Shown here one piece after another: positions 13,050 to 25,036 of a DNA stretch of 64,000 nt. Source of the stretch: Antedon mediterranea (Eukaryota; Echinodermata; Crinoidea; Comatulida; Antedonidae); assembly GCF_964355755.1 (NCBI RefSeq), contig NC_092676.1:21868288-21932287 (forward strand), given 5' to 3'. Every line of letters starts with the position of its first letter. Within the stretch, counting starts at the first letter, position 1. The notes below the pieces were generated by a model. The model did no database searches. It saw only the letters and a list, made by a program, of their open reading frames with translations, and was not told where the DNA came from. The translations under genes were made by a program, and so were the position numbers.

Positions 13050-13415
13050 TTTCTTAGTTTTAGATCAAAAGACGATGACAGCATTAACCAAATTGTAATA
13101 CTCACTTATGTAGCACAGTTGTCTTATGGCTATTTTTGGCAAAACCTTACTTTATTTTTAATGAAGACGGAGCACTGTTTATACGGTTGCTAACTCATGA
13201 TGCGCCCTCAACTAATTGATTGAATAAGCCTAGAGGAAGGATATAATAAAAATAAGTAAAAAATACAATATTCAGAACTATCACTTACCAGCCTTTGAGT
13301 ATGTTACAATAAACACATCATCATCGCGCACGATAAACTTCCGTATTCGCTCAGGCATATCCACTCGCACTCGGGGTAAATATCTATCACCCTCAATTTC
13401 CACAAACCCAGCATA

Positions 13416-13420
13416 CTGTC
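13416..13420. repeat. Left target-site duplication CTGTC
   Basis: Five bases shared with 20379-20383, immediately outside the two LTRs. Five bp is the usual size for Ty3/Gypsy integration. Counting it once restores the 181-nt length of SULT exon 1. Confidence 0.92.
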
Positions 13421-14695
13421 TGTCATATTATTGATGTTGTGATTCTCTGTGTTTAGAGAAGGATGCTTTAGACCAGGTCCGCCTTATTATTAGCCAATCA
13501 AAATTGTATAATTTTTGGAGGGAAAATGTTATCCTCCTCTGAAGCCTAAAATTTGCATATCCAGTATAAAAGTGGAATGTAATAGATCAAAGAATATATA
13601 TCACAAGAATGAGTATTCCGCGATTTTTGCATGAGAAACTTGTAACAGAGAGCTCCAGTGAATGATGCCCGCCCTCATAAGGGCGGATGTATACATACTA
13701 AATAAGACTTGATTTAATAGACATGATACATGTCGCATTAAATAGAATTATGATGATAGTTTTTGCAATTGTAAACTATTTTATAACACATATTTATTAA
13801 CAAACTAGTGTTTATTCACTTTTACAGACAATTATTTACTAGCATGCTAAGTTAGTTCACAAAAAAGGCCTAACACAGCAACACCAAAAATCAACGAATA
13901 TTACTCAGCACGGCATATTCTTTACCATTGCCGTGTACTACTGTACGCCCGGTAAATTAAGTATTGTTTTTATGATATAAATTAGTATAAAACACATGTT
14001 ATTAATAGGAAAAAATGTTAAATGTCATTAACATTTATTTGTTTTACCAGAAACAAGTTAAATATAGGAATATTATTAAACTATCCTTCGTGAAAACGCG
14101 TAAACACCAACACGCCCGGTCACGCTATCGTAGCGCCCGGTTGATAAAGCAAACTGTTTATACGGCAGTTTTTACTAAATAAATTGCATAAAACGAACAA
14201 TTAAATATCCAAATAGTATTTAACATGATGTTGGCATGTAGTTGATAACATTTTTATCATCGGAAAATACTCCGGTGGTCCAGCCTTTGATTAGTGAAAC
14301 CTTCACAAAAAGTTGTATACATCCCAGATACATCCACACTTATGGCGGCGCCCTACCACATGGACAATATTACTGTTACAGGGAAAATCGCGGATTACTC
14401 ATTCTTGTGATATATATTCTTTGAATAGATATTAAGGGGAGAAGAGAGAATAAGATCAGAGTAGATAAACGAGACGAGAGAATAAGATCAGAGTAGATAA
14501 ACGGAAAGATGATAAAGAATATTAAGGCTTGACTGGTAGTGGTAGAAAGATGTATTAATCGAATTTCAAGGAATAAATGTTCTAGTTAAGTTAAATATAC
14601 TTTTTGTATGAGTTATCATTCAGTGACAGTGTACGTCGCGTGGAAATATATACGCCTGAGAAAGCTCGGAACCAACTAAAGATAAATTCACTACA
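13421..14695 (+). repeat. 5' LTR, interrupted by a DNA transposon
   Basis: LTR sequence occupies 13421-13587 and 14431-14695 (432 bp in all). The 836-bp insert and its 7-bp target duplication lie between. A TATAAAAG promoter box is at 13565-13572, and the insert begins 15 bp after it. The LTR ends ...CTACA; the 3' LTR ends ...CTAAA. Confidence 0.9.
13588..14423. mobile_element. Non-autonomous DNA transposon nested in the 5' LTR
   Basis: An 836-bp insert with about 40-bp terminal inverted repeats beginning CAAAGAATATATATCACAAG. The flanking AATAGAT (13581-13587 and 14424-14430) is duplicated; the uninterrupted 3' LTR carries it once. The duplication is read as 7 bp, or 5 bp (ATAGA) if the inverted repeat starts one base further out. 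There is no transposase reading frame. GGGCGG- and CGCCCGG-type GC islands lie inside. Superfamily unassigned. Confidence 0.88.
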
Positions 14696-14709
14696 TGGTG
14701 GCAGCGGTG
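14696..14709 (+). promoter_or_regulatory. Primer-binding-site candidate
   Basis: TGGTGGCAGCGGTG follows the 5' LTR end directly and starts with TGG, as expected for pairing with a tRNA 3' CCA end. I did not identify the tRNA. Confidence 0.6.
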
Positions 14710-15356
14710 AAAATTTTTGTTTACATGATTTAAGTATCAAGAAGAAGAAGAAGAAGAAGTGACAGTGCCTACTCTACGGGCCTGTTATATCAGTAACCAA
14801 AAAGTTAAATGGTTACGAAGATCTGGATTCCTGACAGTTTTTATACCGTGCGTTGTTTGGATATTACAACGAAGAAGAAGTACTGTTGAGCTCAAGAGTA
14901 AGACTGCTGGATATTCATCGGAGATACTGTATATATTCACCGAGATCTGAAAGAAGAAGACTGAAGTAACAGAAGGAAGCCCAGTAAATTTTGAGAAGAT
15001 TTGCAAAGCTGACTTTGTAAACTATTTTTTATTTCGAAAGTAAATTTTTGTACGGAGCGAACTTGGAACGTTGTTTGTGACTTTGAAGTAAATTAATGTC
15101 TTAGATTGTATTGCATTTAAAAATTCATGTGGATTTCATATTTTTTACATATCTGAATGGAATCAAGGTAATACAAATACTTTTATAACATATTTTGTAT
15201 ACATAAGTTTACATATTTCATTAGTAAAATTGTTATTAGCATGACAACTTTAAGATCGGGTAAAAATATAGATAAGACTATGTCAGACAAAGATACTAGG
15301 GAAGATATGGTTGACCAAGAAGAGGTTGACCAAGTCAATGAAATATATATGATAAA
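14710..15356 (+). other. Gypsy untranslated leader
   Basis: The leader contains a (GAA)n run near 14741-14758 and a GAAGAA-rich stretch. An ATG at 15241 opens a frame of about 50 codons that differs from the gag frame and overlaps its start. It could be a short upstream frame, or the original gag start displaced by an indel; I cannot tell which. Confidence 0.5.
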
Positions 15357-17633
15357 ATGGCTAGGGATATTGATTTGCCCGAAATACCCGGCGGTATGCC
15401 TAAAGATATGATGCTCGAATATTTTCGAATGAAGTTCGAGGCCGAAAACAAAAAGTTAGAATACCAATTAAGATTAGAAGCAGATATAGAGCAAAGAAAA
15501 ATTGAATCACAAGAAAGAGTGAAAATGATGGAATTAGAAAATAGGTCTAGCTACAATAATGCTAGGAATATAGTAGATGAAATGAAGGTAAAGGTTCCTA
15601 CTTTGAAGGAATCAGATGATATTGATATATATTTTAGAACATTTGAACACTTGGCAGAAGCCACAGGTTGGGATAAGAATACGTGGTCCGCTAGGTTAGC
15701 ACCTGAACTGTCTGGTAAAGCTAGGACAGCATATGCATCCTTAACCGTAAAAGAATGTGTAGATTATGATACCTTAAAGAAGGCAATCTTAGAAAAGTAT
15801 GATGTGTCCGCAGAGACCTACAGATTTAAATTTAGAAATTCAAACAGAGTTAAAGATATGTCCATCAGGGAATGGCTGAATGAGCTCTCCCATTATTTAA
15901 AATGTTGGATGAAATGTGCTAATGTAAAAGAAGATGATGCTGCAGGCATTATTGAAATGATTATAATGGAACAGGCACTTGATAAAATGCCTGAAGATCT
16001 GAGGCTTTATCTTAGAGATAAACAAGTAAATAAGAGCTATTATATGGCTATGATAGCCGATGATTATATAGCTAATAGAGGTGGCCGTGGCTATTGGAAT
16101 GCCGTAAATTCTGAAAATAAGCCTACGTATTATAAGGGTCAAGAAAATAGTAAACCTAAGAATAGTACGACTCAGAATAACCCTGGAGCTAGGCAGCAAG
16201 GATACAATAGGTATCGCGGAAGGGGAGGCAAATTCCATAACTATGGTAGAAATTTCCAACAGAGAGAACCTTCAAATGAATGGATTAATGGCCTATGCTT
16301 TAATTGTAAAGAGAAGGGACATAAAATAGGGGATTGTCCTAAGATGGTAGCAAAAGGAAAGACTAGTGACACTAAGAAGGGCCCGAATGTGAAAGATGGC
16401 TTAAGATGTGAAGGACTAAAATCAGATAGACCCCAAGTAGTTATAGATAGTGTAGAAAATAAAATGGAGAAATGTACAATACCAGGAAAATTAGAAGGAC
16501 AGGATATAACTATGCTTAGAGACTCGGGATGTACCCAGTCAGCTGTTAAGGAAAGTCTAGTGCCTAACAAATGTTACTTGCCAGGAAAATGGGTTACGTT
16601 AAGAGGTATAGGAGGCGATATTACCGTCCCCTTAGCTGAGGTAGCTATAGAAAGTAAGATAGTGACAGGAAAAGTGATTGTAGCCGTAATCGAAGGATTA
16701 CAGAGGGACATGTTATTGGGTCATGATTTGGACCAGAATTGTGGGGAAACAATGGCTAAAGAAATGTTCGTCCTAACTAGGGAGCAAGCCAGAATAGAAA
16801 ATGATGTTAGAAGACAAGACGAAATGATATTGTTAGGGAAAGATAGTAACTTTAAGCCGATAGAAGAGCCGCCTAAAGAAACTAATGTACAATTGTTGAA
16901 AACAGTAGTAAATGACAACAAAGTAAATAAAACTAAGTGTTTAGATGATATGAATGGAACAGAAATGAATAATTTGTTTGACGAAAATGAGGATAAAGCT
17001 AAAGATAAAACCGTCAAACATAAAACTTATGAACAACAGCACAAGCTGAACCTAACTAAACAAGAACTGATCAAATTGCAAACTAAGGATGACTCACTCA
17101 AAGGAGTGTTTGACAGGGTAGTCCCTATAGAAGAAATAGGTCAGCATAGGGTATGTTTCTTTATGAGACAAGGTATATTGATGAGAAATTGGAGTAGTAT
17201 TAAAGATAAGAATAACCAAGTGGAACAGATTGTATTACCCACTCAGTGTAGACAGGGTGTATTACACTTAGGTCATAATGTGCCATTTGCAGGTCACATG
17301 GGTGTTGAGAAAACTAAAAGTAGGATCCTGAACCAATTCTATTGGCCAGGTATATTTAAAGATGTGGTAGTCTATTGTAAAGTCTGTAAGGAATGCCAAA
17401 AGGTAGATAAGGGTAAAAGTAAAAGGAAACATACTTTGATACCATTACCGATTATAAGTACACCATTTAAACGTATAGCGATAGATATTGTTGGACCCTT
17501 ATCTAGAACAAGCCGTAATAACAAATATATGCTTACTATAATTGACTATGCTACGAGATATCCGGATGCTATCCCGTTACCCAATGTTAGAGCTGAAACA
17601 GTAGCCAGGGCTCTAATAGAACGTCTTTACTAG
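15357..17633 (+). CDS. Gypsy gag-protease-integrase (N-terminal part)
   Basis: 758 codons. Residues ~1-250 form a gag with a charged coiled-coil start and a helical capsid-like region. A Gly/Arg-rich tract follows (~245-300), then a CCHC zinc knuckle (CFNCKEKGHKIGDCP, ~315-330). An aspartic protease has its DSGC active site near residue 390 and a LLGHDL motif near 450. An acidic linker leads to the integrase zinc-binding HHCC region (HLGHN...H...C..C, ~640-680) and the start of the catalytic core with its first Asp (IDIVGP, ~705). The frame ends in the integrase core, where the rest continues in another frame. Start chosen at the first ATG of the long frame; an out-of-frame ATG lies upstream at 15241. 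Confidence 0.88.
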   Translation: MARDIDLPEIPGGMPKDMMLEYFRMKFEAENKKLEYQLRLEADIEQRKIESQERVKMMELENRSSYNNARNIVDEMKVKVPTLKESDDIDIYFRTFEHLAEATGWDKNTWSARLAPELSGKARTAYASLTVKECVDYDTLKKAILEKYDVSAETYRFKFRNSNRVKDMSIREWLNELSHYLKCWMKCANVKEDDAAGIIEMIIMEQALDKMPEDLRLYLRDKQVNKSYYMAMIADDYIANRGGRGYWNAVNSENKPTYYKGQENSKPKNSTTQNNPGARQQGYNRYRGRGGKFHNYGRNFQQREPSNEWINGLCFNCKEKGHKIGDCPKMVAKGKTSDTKKGPNVKDGLRCEGLKSDRPQVVIDSVENKMEKCTIPGKLEGQDITMLRDSGCTQSAVKESLVPNKCYLPGKWVTLRGIGGDITVPLAEVAIESKIVTGKVIVAVIEGLQRDMLLGHDLDQNCGETMAKEMFVLTREQARIENDVRRQDEMILLGKDSNFKPIEEPPKETNVQLLKTVVNDNKVNKTKCLDDMNGTEMNNLFDENEDKAKDKTVKHKTYEQQHKLNLTKQELIKLQTKDDSLKGVFDRVVPIEEIGQHRVCFFMRQGILMRNWSSIKDKNNQVEQIVLPTQCRQGVLHLGHNVPFAGHMGVEKTKSRILNQFYWPGIFKDVVVYCKVCKECQKVDKGKSKRKHTLIPLPIISTPFKRIAIDIVGPLSRTSRNNKYMLTIIDYATRYPDAIPLPNVRAETVARALIERLY

Positions 17634-17679
17634 AGTAGGATTACCCGAAGAGATTGTACATGATCAAGGAACTAATTTC

Positions 17680-19845
17680 ATGTCTTCAATTATGCAATCT
17701 ATATGTAGTATGTTGGGGATTAATCAATTAAAGACTACAGTGTACCACCCCCAAAGCAATGGGCTTGTTGAAAGATTTCACGGTACATTGAAAAATATGA
17801 TAAGGACACTTACAGTTAAGCAAAGAAAAAATTGGGATAACTACATACCCCCCTTTCTGTTTGCATACAGAGAAGTTCCTTGTAAAGCGACGGGCCATTC
17901 ACCTTTTAAATTGCTTTATGGTAGAGAGGTGAGGGGACCCTTGAGTTTACTCAAAAGTAATTGGGTAGAAGATGAAGAAACATCTACTGATGTTATCAAA
18001 TACATGTTAGAAATAAGAGAAAAAATGGAGGAATTAATGAAAGATGCTAATGTAAACAAACTTGAACAACAAGAAATTATGTCCCACAATTATAACAAGA
18101 ATGCTATTGATAGAGAATTTGTAGAAGGGGACAAAGTGTTGATATTCCTTCCAGTAGGAAATAGTAAGTTAGACAGTAAATGGCAAGGCCCCTTCACTGT
18201 TACAAAAAAGGTCAATGATGTAAATTATGAAATATACATAGGAGGTAGAAGAAAAGAAAAACAAATTCTACATGTTAATATGTTAAAGAGATGGTATGAT
18301 AAAGTAGAAATAAGTAAAGATGGTTATTATGTAGTAACAAATGTTCAGTCGATAGAAGAAGTAGACTTAAATGAAACAGTCCATGACAATGAGTTAGATA
18401 GTGAAATAGACATAGGATTGTCTTATCATCAATCACAAACATGGAGAGATGTTAACGTTAGTAGTAATTTAAATGATACACAAACTAAACAATTAACAGA
18501 ATTGTTAAAGTACCAACAGAATGTATTCTCGGATGTACCAGGTAGAACTCACTTAGTGACACATGAAATTAAGACTAATGGTGAAATGCCTATAAGGCAT
18601 AGGGCATATAGAACGCCCCAAGCATTAAAGGGTAAATTGAAAGAGGAATTAGATAGTATGTTGGCTATGGGTATAATAGAACCTACAGTTAGTGCCTATG
18701 CTGCACCTATTATTGCCCTGAAGAAAGGCCAGAATCAAATTAGAATGGTGACAGATTTTAGATCACTAAATAAGACTACACAATTTGACCCTTATGTTAT
18801 GCCTCGCATAGACGAAATGTTGGATGAGGTATCATCCGCAATATACATAACTACGTTAGATCTAACTAAAGGATTTTACCAGGTGCCTCTGGATCCTAAG
18901 ACCAAAGACAAATCAGCATTTATTACACAATTTGGACAGTATTGTTACAATGTACTTCCATTTGGTATGCAAAATAGCTCTAGTACTTTCCAAAGATTAA
19001 TGGATAAGGTATTACAAGGTACTGAGGGATATGCTAAGGCATATATAGATGACATATGTATTTATAGTCAAACTTGGAAAGATCATATTTTTCATTTGAA
19101 TGATGTATTAGAAAGATTAAGTAGTGCTGGATTGACAGCAAAGCCTTTGAAATGTAAAATTGCCTATGCACAGGTAGAATTTCTGGGGCATAAGATTGGT
19201 AATGGAGAAATTAGACCCATGATTGATAAGGTTGAGGCTGTGGAAAAGTTCCCCAGACCTTTGTCTAAGAAACAAGTCCGATCATTTCTCGGATTAACTG
19301 GCTATTACAGAAAATTTGTACAGAACTATGCCGATATTGCTAAGCCATTGATTGATTTAACTTTAAAGAGTAAAAGTAATACCGTTAAGTGGAATGAACA
19401 ATGTGAAAATGCCTTTGTAACTTTAAAGAAACGACTTACTGATGATAATGTATTAAAAGCCCCAAATTTTGATAAAATGTTTATATTGCAAACCGATGCC
19501 TCAAATTATGGCATAGGTGCAGTGCTGAGCCAAATAGATGGTGAGGGTAATGATTATCCCATTGTGTACTTAAGTAGAAAGTTATCTGTACATGAGCAGA
19601 GATATTCTGTGCCAGAAAAAGAGTGCCTCTCTATTGTTTGGGCTATCAATAAACTTAAGTATTATCTGTATGGTTGTGAATTTCAAGTTCATACTGACCA
19701 CCAGGCATTGAGATGGATGGACTCAATGAAGGGTGCCAATGTTAGACTTATGAGATGGGCTCTGTTTTTACAAGGATATAAATTTAAAGTTATTTACAAG
19801 AAAGGATCATTAAATGGAAATGCAGATGGATTAAGCCGTGCATAA
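17680..19845 (+). CDS. Gypsy integrase (C-terminal part)-reverse transcriptase-RNase H
   Basis: 721 codons from the first ATG, but the frame is open from about 17620, so this ATG is an artefact of the frameshift rather than a true start. Integrase catalytic residues appear as HDQGTNF (second Asp, just upstream of this ATG) and VERFHG (Glu). A GPY/F-like module follows (WQGPFTV...LHVNMLKRW, ~165-210). RT blocks are DFRSLN, TLDLTKGFYQV, LPFGMQNS and the catalytic YIDD (~430). RNase H motifs are LQTDASNYG, ECLSIVWA, HTDHQAL and NADGLSR, which ends the protein. RT downstream of integrase is the diagnostic feature of this clade. No stop interrupts RT or RNase H. Confidence 0.9.
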   Translation: MSSIMQSICSMLGINQLKTTVYHPQSNGLVERFHGTLKNMIRTLTVKQRKNWDNYIPPFLFAYREVPCKATGHSPFKLLYGREVRGPLSLLKSNWVEDEETSTDVIKYMLEIREKMEELMKDANVNKLEQQEIMSHNYNKNAIDREFVEGDKVLIFLPVGNSKLDSKWQGPFTVTKKVNDVNYEIYIGGRRKEKQILHVNMLKRWYDKVEISKDGYYVVTNVQSIEEVDLNETVHDNELDSEIDIGLSYHQSQTWRDVNVSSNLNDTQTKQLTELLKYQQNVFSDVPGRTHLVTHEIKTNGEMPIRHRAYRTPQALKGKLKEELDSMLAMGIIEPTVSAYAAPIIALKKGQNQIRMVTDFRSLNKTTQFDPYVMPRIDEMLDEVSSAIYITTLDLTKGFYQVPLDPKTKDKSAFITQFGQYCYNVLPFGMQNSSSTFQRLMDKVLQGTEGYAKAYIDDICIYSQTWKDHIFHLNDVLERLSSAGLTAKPLKCKIAYAQVEFLGHKIGNGEIRPMIDKVEAVEKFPRPLSKKQVRSFLGLTGYYRKFVQNYADIAKPLIDLTLKSKSNTVKWNEQCENAFVTLKKRLTDDNVLKAPNFDKMFILQTDASNYGIGAVLSQIDGEGNDYPIVYLSRKLSVHEQRYSVPEKECLSIVWAINKLKYYLYGCEFQVHTDHQALRWMDSMKGANVRLMRWALFLQGYKFKVIYKKGSLNGNADGLSRA

Positions 19846-19935
19846 ATATATTATAGAGGTGTTATTAGTAGATAGTTTAAAGTAAAATGGTTTTAAATGT
19901 TAAAATTTTGGAAAGATTGACACAATCTTTTTCCC

Positions 19936-19946
19936 AAAAAAGGGAA
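19936..19946 (+). promoter_or_regulatory. Polypurine tract
   Basis: AAAAAAGGGAA abuts the TG start of the 3' LTR, the normal site for priming plus-strand DNA synthesis. An identical copy occurs in the duplicated block ending before 20768. Confidence 0.85.
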
Positions 19947-20378
19947 TGTCATATTATTGATGTTGTGATTCTCTGTGTTTAGAGAAGGATGCTTTAGACC
20001 AGGTCCGCCTTATTATTAGCCAATCAAAATTGTATAATTTTTGGAGGGAAAATGTTATCCTCCTCTGAAGCCTAAAATTTGCATATCCAGTATAAAAGTG
20101 GAATGTAATAGATATTAAGGGGAGAAGAGAGAATAAGATCAGAGTAGATAAACGAGACGAGAGAATAAGATCAGAGTAGATAAACGGAAAGATGATAAAG
20201 AATATTAAGGCTTGACTGGTAGTGGTAGAAAGATGTATTAATCGAATTTCAAGGAATAAATGTTCTAGTTGAGTTAAATATACTTTTTGTATGAGTTATC
20301 ATTCAGTGACAGTGTACGTCGCGTGGAAATATATACGCCTGAGAAAGCTCGGAACCAACTAAAGATAAATTCACTAAA
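19947..20378 (+). repeat. 3' LTR
   Basis: 432 bp, uninterrupted, with TATAAAAG at 20091-20098. It is almost identical to the 5' LTR. A second copy lies at 20768-21199 within the 821-bp tandem duplication. Confidence 0.92.
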
Positions 20379-21860
20379 CTGTCCTTGGTTCGGAATGATA
20401 TTTTCACTAAGCTCGGTGAATTGTGTTGCCATACTGTGTAAATAGTGTACTGAGGCCGGAAAGTAATATCAAGAACAGGAATTAGAGATTAAGCTATGAA
20501 TGAAGCACTAGCATTAAAAGATCAGTCAGGTGTTACGATTCAGTCATTGATTTAAATCTACTTGCATAAACAATATTTTGAACAACAGGTTGAATGGGGA
20601 GGGGAGTGGTTTGTGCAGACATGGTTAGTTCACAGATTGCTATGGATCCGTTTAAGATTGATCGGTTTGCTTTAAGCAGGTGTTATTAGTAGATAGTTTA
20701 AAGTAAAATGGTTTTAAATGTTAAAATTTTGGAAAGATTGACACAATCTTTTTCCCAAAAAAGGGAATGTCATATTATTGATGTTGTGATTCTCTGTGTT
20801 TAGAGAAGGATGCTTTAGACCAGGTCCGCCTTATTATTAGCCAATCAAAATTGTATAATTTTTGGAGGGAAAATGTTATCCTCCTCTGAAGCCTAAAATT
20901 TGCATATCCAGTATAAAAGTGGAATGTAATAGATATTAAGGGGAGAAGAGAGAATAAGATCAGAGTAGATAAACGAGACGAGAGAATAAGATCAGAGTAG
21001 ATAAACGGAAAGATGATAAAGAATATTAAGGCTTGACTGGTAGTGGTAGAAAGATGTATTAATCGAATTTCAAGGAATAAATGTTCTAGTTGAGTTAAAT
21101 ATACTTTTTGTATGAGTTATCATTCAGTGACAGTGTACGTCGCGTGGAAATATATACGCCTGAGAAAGCTCGGAACCAACTAAAGATAAATTCACTAAAC
21201 TGTCCTTGGTTCGGAATGATATTTTCACTAAGCTCGGTGAATTGTGTTGCCATACTGTGTAAATAGTGTACTGAGGCCGGAAAGTAATATCAAGAACAGG
21301 AATTAGAGATTAAGCTATGAATGAAGCACTAGCATTAAAAGATCAGTCAGGTGTTACGATTCAGTCATTGATTTAAATCTACTTGCATAAACAATATTTT
21401 GAACAACAGGTTGAATGGGGAGGGGAGTGGTTTGTGCAGACATGGTTAGTTCACAGATTGCTATGGATCCGTTTAAGATTGATCGGTTTGCTTTAAGCAG
21501 CCACATACTGTAGGGATCAACAAGCTGTTCTCAACTCCAAACAAAATTTAACATTTCAACATAATTATACTAACCATAATTAATACCGAAATTAACACAA
21601 TGTAACATTTACTTGTAAACAGTAAAACTATTTCAAATACAGTACTACCAAGAGTGTCACTCTTCCCTAGTACTACTATGTGAGGCTGTAGTACACTCTC
21701 GACACACGCATTACGGTTCCATTCTAAATTGGACAAAGTTGCTCCACACCTACGGTCAAAGACCGACAGATTATATCTACCTACCCTTACAGGCGCATTT
21801 TCCACGGAAAATATTTATAATAGGCCTAAAGCATGTGTCAATATTCTGCATTATAATGCA

Positions 21861-22199
21861 CGCTTGTGCTTCAGATATCAAGCATCAAGGACACAGGCTT
21901 TTTTCCATTCTATAGCAATCAGGTTACCCCGTGTCTGGGACCAGCTTCCCAGACCGTTGACAGATGCTGCAGTCCTAGAAAGCCCATCAGCCTTCATTAG
22001 AAAAGTTCATATTCATTTTGATTCGCTGTAACTGTTTTTTTTTCTTTATGTCTTTTATGTGTAAACTGACTTTGGGGTTGGGTTCAGCTAAAGTGATTAA
22101 GTTCACTTAGGTTGACCCTGGTCTCCCCAATTTCAGTTTTTTTTGTTTTGTATATACTTAAATAGACCAAATAAATAATGAAATGAAATTAAATTAAAT
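21861..22199 (+). mobile_element. 5'-truncated LINE insertion (RT C-terminus plus 3' UTR)
   Basis: The plus strand encodes a typical LINE C-terminal segment (FRYQASRTQAFFHSIAIRLP, then WDQLPRPL) ending in a stop near 22031, followed by a 3' UTR and an (AAATT)n tail. The paralogous block at 30413-30430 reads straight through without it, giving a precise empty site. The same family's 3' UTR is in reverse orientation at 50462-50700. Confidence 0.85.
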
Positions 22200-22495
22200 T
22201 ACGTAATTTACCATCTACTTATTGGTAAACGTCGGAACTCGCGGAACAAACACAGTATGATTGAATTATTATACTGTAGTCTGTTCAGCTTCTTTCCTTC
22301 CTTTCGCTTATGCAAAATATTCATCAAAATTATTAATAGTTTTGTTTTAGCGATATTTCCTTTCTAAGCTCTAATACTATAAACTGAGTGATAAAAAAAA
22401 TGCTCTGACAATGCTACCTGTAACCGTCTAATAAACAACTCTTTGCTTATACTAATACAATTGTATCTATCACTGAACGTCTGACCCATACATGT
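22200..22495. other. Intergenic DNA of segmental block 1
   Basis: Matches 30428-30689 in block 2. No exon seen. Confidence 0.6.

Positions 22496-25036
<2,541 letters not shown>

Larger units (their letters stand above)
8309..13190 (-). mobile_element. Nearly full-length LINE of the Jockey/CR1/L2 group
   Basis: The element has two minus-strand reading regions: ORF1 (13049-12291), an RNA-binding-type protein, and ORF2 (11603-8625), an endonuclease plus reverse transcriptase. The 3' end is tentatively the CAATCAATCAATATA tail near 8309-8325. The 5' end, near 13190, is not clearly marked. ORF1 and ORF2 are separated by about 690 bp holding C-rich DNA (plus strand 11828-11898). The element sits in the same orientation as SULT gene A, inside its first intron. 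Inner boundaries are solid; outer ones are approximate. Confidence 0.8.
13421..20378 (+). mobile_element. Gmr1-like Ty3/Gypsy LTR retrotransposon inside SULT exon 1
   Basis: Both LTRs are 432 bp once the DNA-element insertion in the left one is removed, begin TGTCATATT, and differ at only about two positions by eye. A 5-bp target duplication CTGTC lies at 13416-13420 and 20379-20383. The element has a primer-binding-site candidate beginning TGG right after the 5' LTR and a polypurine tract right before the 3' LTR. Coding order is gag, protease, integrase, reverse transcriptase, RNase H. Integrase before RT is the Ty1/copia order, and among Gypsy-type elements it is characteristic of the Gmr1 clade. 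I see no env-like gene. It lies opposite to the host SULT gene. One frameshift breaks the integrase. Confidence 0.93.
19859..21500. repeat. Two 821-bp tandem copies spanning Gypsy end, LTR and SULT exon 1 start
   Basis: Unit 1 is 19859-20679 and unit 2 is 20680-21500; they look identical by eye. Each holds the last Gypsy non-coding DNA, the polypurine tract, a 3' LTR, the 5' half of SULT exon 1 (ATG at 20432 and 21253) and upstream DNA. The junction shows AG microhomology (GAG|GTG, CAG|GTG, CAG|CCA). It is either a very recent tandem duplication or an assembly duplication. Confidence 0.9.

Noticed and set aside
17620-17680. Programmed -1/+1 frameshift for pol expression
   Set aside because: The switch lies inside the integrase core, not between gag and pol, and I see no clear slippery sequence with a downstream structure; a mutation is simpler.
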